Shown: piece after piece, positions 6,163 to 8,004 of the stretch
Position numbering within the stretch: the stretch's first letter is position 1
Layout of the letters: every line of letters begins with the position of its first letter
Translations under genes and position numbers: made by a program
Assembly (NCBI GenBank): GCA_025450255.1
Contig: JANWHV010000116.1
Location: 1 to 8,004, forward strand
Direction of reading: 5' to 3'
Source: Chloroflexota bacterium
GTDB taxonomy: Bacteria > Chloroflexota > UBA5177 > JANWHV01
Length of the DNA stretch: 8,004 bases
The notes under the pieces: model-generated
What the model was told of the DNA's origin: nothing
The model's database searches: none
The model's input: the letters and a program-made list of their open reading frames with translations, nothing else

Positions 6163-7407
6163 CTAGTGCCAGTTCGGTTTGGGAAACTCCGGCTTGGACG
6201 TGCCCGACGAGGCGGGGAACACGCGCACCAATTTCCCATGCTGCCACTGGAATAAATATGCCTGGGCAGCCACGTTCTGTCCGGTGGAATCGAAACGAAC
6301 GGCCCCCTGCACGCTATTGAAGGTCATGCCGCTGTGCAGCGTGGCGATCAGTTTCGCGTTGTCGAGGCTCTGGTTCTTGGTGACCGCCTGCGCCACGACC
6401 TGTCCGACGGCATAGGCCTCCGGCACGTCGGCGCTGATGGCATCGGGGGTGCCGCCGTATTTCTTCAAATAGGCCGCGACCATGGCGTGGTTCTGGTAAT
6501 TGTCGGCGCTTGGATACCAGCCATTCGGGACGAACATGCCCTCGGTATTCGCCAGTCCGACTGCCTTGATGAATTGCGCGCCTTGATCGGGCCCGGCGGT
6601 GGCAATCATTGCCTGTGGGTTGAAATGTTGCTGGCGGAAGGCCTGCATGAAGGCCACGATGTCGGGAAGTAACGTGCCGAACACGGTCACCTGGGCGTGC
6701 GAGTTGATAATGCGATCGGCGATCGGATTATAGTCGGTGGTTTCGGCCGGATAGACGGTGTAATACACGGTCTTGATGCCGCCTTTTTCCAGAATGCCGC
6801 GCGCCACGTCGATCTGAGGCTGGGTAAAGGGGTCGTCCTGCGTGGCATAGGCGGCAGTCTTCGGCCGCGTCGCGGCGGGCATCGCGTTGATGTACTTCGA
6901 AAAGCTAACCAAGAGGTTAGCGACCGGGAGCGAGACGTCGAAGAGATTGTTCAAGCCCTGGGTGAACACGGACGGCCCGCCGCCCGCCCCTTCGACCAGC
7001 GCGTAACCGTACCGGTGGGCGACGACTGACGCGGGCTTCGTAAGGAGCGATGAGAACGGACCGAAGAGCAGGTCCACACGATCGACATTTATCAGCTTCT
7101 GATAATCGGTGGTAGTCTGCACCGCGCTGCTGGCATCGGAGAGCAGCACAAGCTGCACGGGACGGCCAAGCAGGCCGCCGTGCTTGTTCACGTCGTCTGC
7201 CCAGAGCTTATATCCCTGTTGGAAGGCCAGGCCGTCGGCCGAGAAATCGCCGGTGAGCGAGAGCGAGAAGCCAATCTTGATCGGTGTCGGGGCATGCTGG
7301 CGCGCGGCTTGCGCCGTGGCGCCGAGGCTTGACATCACCAGGCTGATGGCGCCGGCGATGCAGAGGATTCTGATGCGGCCACGCCGCGCGACAGAGCGCT
7401 CAATCAT
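6163..7407 (-). CDS. Periplasmic branched-chain-amino-acid-type (Peripla_BP_6) ABC substrate-binding protein
   Basis: This is the soluble receptor (LivJ/LivK-like) that would deliver the substrate to LivHMGF. The product has 414 residues. Residues 1-34 form a type I signal peptide: basic Arg-rich start (RSVARRGRIR), hydrophobic core ILCIAGAISLVMSS, and a probable cut after ATAQA. There is no lipobox, so it should be soluble in the periplasm. The mature part begins with the family signature PIKIGFSLSLTGDFS, then a NKHGGLLGRPV segment and the lobe motif LLFGPFSS (113-120). The position that normally contacts the alpha-amino group of amino acids reads EGAGGGP (139-145), so the ligand may not be a standard amino acid. 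I chose the ATG at 7407 because AAGGA (7417-7421) lies 9 nt upstream and it gives a clean signal peptide; the frame extends to 7470 without such features. It is the first gene of the transporter set. Confidence 0.94.
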   Translation of the reverse strand: MIERSVARRGRIRILCIAGAISLVMSSLGATAQAARQHAPTPIKIGFSLSLTGDFSADGLAFQQGYKLWADDVNKHGGLLGRPVQLVLLSDASSAVQTTTDYQKLINVDRVDLLFGPFSSLLTKPASVVAHRYGYALVEGAGGGPSVFTQGLNNLFDVSLPVANLLVSFSKYINAMPAATRPKTAAYATQDDPFTQPQIDVARGILEKGGIKTVYYTVYPAETTDYNPIADRIINSHAQVTVFGTLLPDIVAFMQAFRQQHFNPQAMIATAGPDQGAQFIKAVGLANTEGMFVPNGWYPSADNYQNHAMVAAYLKKYGGTPDAISADVPEAYAVGQVVAQAVTKNQSLDNAKLIATLHSGMTFNSVQGAVRFDSTGQNVAAQAYLFQWQHGKLVRVFPASSGTSKPEFPKPNWH

Positions 7408-7416
7408 ATCCGTACG

Positions 7417-7421
7417 TCCTT
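7417..7421 (-). promoter_or_regulatory. Ribosome binding site deciding the start of the binding-protein gene
   Basis: The minus strand reads AAGGA, 9 nt before the ATG at 7407. It favours this start over the upstream in-frame one at 7470, which would place 21 polar residues before the signal peptide. Confidence 0.6.
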
Positions 7422-7515
7422 CATGCGCGTCATTGCGCGACTCAAGCAAAACGTGAACACAAATCGCCACAAACTTCCCTGCCGATTGATGCCTCCCTTC
7501 CCGTCGATGCCACTA

Positions 7516-8004
7516 TCAGGCGCTCAGCTTACGCTGCATCCAGTCGGCCTGCTGGGGCCGATACTTGTAAGGAATATTGTTGCAGACGTGGTTTCCATCG
7601 TCGAACATCCATAATTCCGCGTTCCCACCGGCTTCACGCGCCATACGGTCGGCAGATCCCGCCGGTACCAGCCGGTCCCGCCGCCCCATTACGATCAGCA
7701 AAGGGCAGGTAACACGTCCCAGCAGGCCCGTTAGGTCGAGCCGCTCAAGCATCGTACGAGCGGCTACCTGGTCCGGCGCATGCAGACGGGCGGTAAATGC
7801 CTCGCGCGTGAGCACCGGAAGCTGATCGAAGTGATCGGCAAAACGATAGGCGCCCGAGATGGCGATAGCGGCCCGGACCCTTGGCTCGAAGGCAGCGGCG
7901 CGCGGGGCATAATAGCCGCCGAGGCTTACGCCCATCAGCCCGACACGCGAGGCATCGACATCGGCGCGGCCTTCGAGGTAATCAATGGCGTGACGGATAG
8001 GCAC
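7516..8004 (-). CDS. Alpha/beta hydrolase (dienelactone/FrsA/DHPON hydrolase-like), N-terminus cut by window edge
   Basis: 162 C-terminal residues of a serine hydrolase are visible; the frame is open at the right edge, so the first visible codon (GTG) is probably an internal valine. The complete catalytic triad can be read: nucleophile elbow GVSLGG with Ser27, the acid in GRRDRLVP (Asp110), and the base in DGNHVCNN (His139), numbered from the visible start. The sequence around the His and the ending PYKYRPQQADWMQRKL recall the FrsA / 2,6-dihydropseudooxynicotine hydrolase branch (prolyl-oligopeptidase-like hydrolases, some of which cut C-C bonds in ring-opened compounds). The exact substrate cannot be read from this fragment. 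It lies 108 bp upstream of the transporter operon on the same strand and could process the imported compound, although co-transcription is not shown. Confidence 0.9.
   Translation of the reverse strand: MPIRHAIDYLEGRADVDASRVGLMGVSLGGYYAPRAAAFEPRVRAAIAISGAYRFADHFDQLPVLTREAFTARLHAPDQVAARTMLERLDLTGLLGRVTCPLLIVMGRRDRLVPAGSADRMAREAGGNAELWMFDDGNHVCNNIPYKYRPQQADWMQRKLSA

Noticed and set aside
5640..6239. Open frame on the minus strand crossing the end of the binding-protein gene, the hairpin spacer and the start of livH.
   Set aside because: It is out of frame with two well-supported genes and has composition typical of an out-of-frame shadow in GC-rich DNA.
6904..6921. Inverted repeat gctaacc-aaga-ggttagc, followed on the minus strand by TTTT, resembling a small intrinsic terminator.
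   Set aside because: It lies inside the intact binding-protein reading frame, the stem is only 7 bp and the T-run only four bases. It is most likely a by-product of the coding sequence.
7404..7433. Nine-codon mini reading frame on the minus strand whose TGA overlaps the ATG of the binding-protein gene (possible leader peptide).
   Set aside because: It has no good ribosome binding site and no run of regulatory codons, and so short a frame is expected by chance.
7408..7515. Searched the gap upstream of the binding-protein gene for a sigma-70 promoter and for a terminator after the hydrolase.
   Set aside because: Only poor matches such as TTGTGT or TTGCTT without a suitable -10 partner were found, and no hairpin with a T-run. 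A promoter is plausible by position but not supported by sequence.

Overview
The window looks like chromosomal DNA from a high-GC bacterium. The lineage cannot be fixed from the sequence. The main periplasmic binding protein has a type I signal peptide with no lipobox, which leans towards a diderm. A DUF4118-type (KdpD-like) histidine kinase and a Liv-type transporter occur together in Proteobacteria, Chloroflexota and others. No RNA genes, mobile elements, CRISPR arrays or phage genes were seen.

Every gene I can support lies on the minus strand, so transcription runs from right to left. In that order they are: the C-terminal part of an alpha/beta hydrolase cut by the right edge (7516-8004); a 108-bp gap; a Liv-type periplasmic substrate-binding protein (6163-7407); a 107-bp spacer with a perfect 16-bp hairpin; the two permeases LivH (5180-6055) and LivM (4152-5183); the two ATPases LivG (3424-4155) and LivF (2690-3421); an NMT1/THI5-like binding-protein homologue with no visible signal peptide (1738-2679); a 156-bp gap; and a membrane histidine kinase cut by the left edge (1-1581).

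The core is a complete five-component branched-chain-amino-acid-type (HAAT family) ABC importer in the order binding protein, H, M, G, F. H/M and M/G overlap by ATGA, G/F are 2 bp apart, and F is followed 10 bp later by the NMT1-like gene, so these five genes are almost certainly co-transcribed and translationally coupled. The binding protein would capture a small organic solute in the periplasm, LivH and LivM form the membrane channel, and LivG and LivF supply ATP hydrolysis. The hydrolase upstream and the extra NMT1-like protein downstream suggest a catabolic context, and the real substrate need not be leucine. The kinase may be an independent unit; a partner response regulator would be expected just past the left edge.

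This is mostly a recognisable nutrient-uptake locus, not a clearly new system. The points most worth a second look are the strong hairpin directly beside the livH ribosome binding site, the signal-less NMT1-like protein fused into a Liv operon, and the altered ligand-site motif in the main binding protein.
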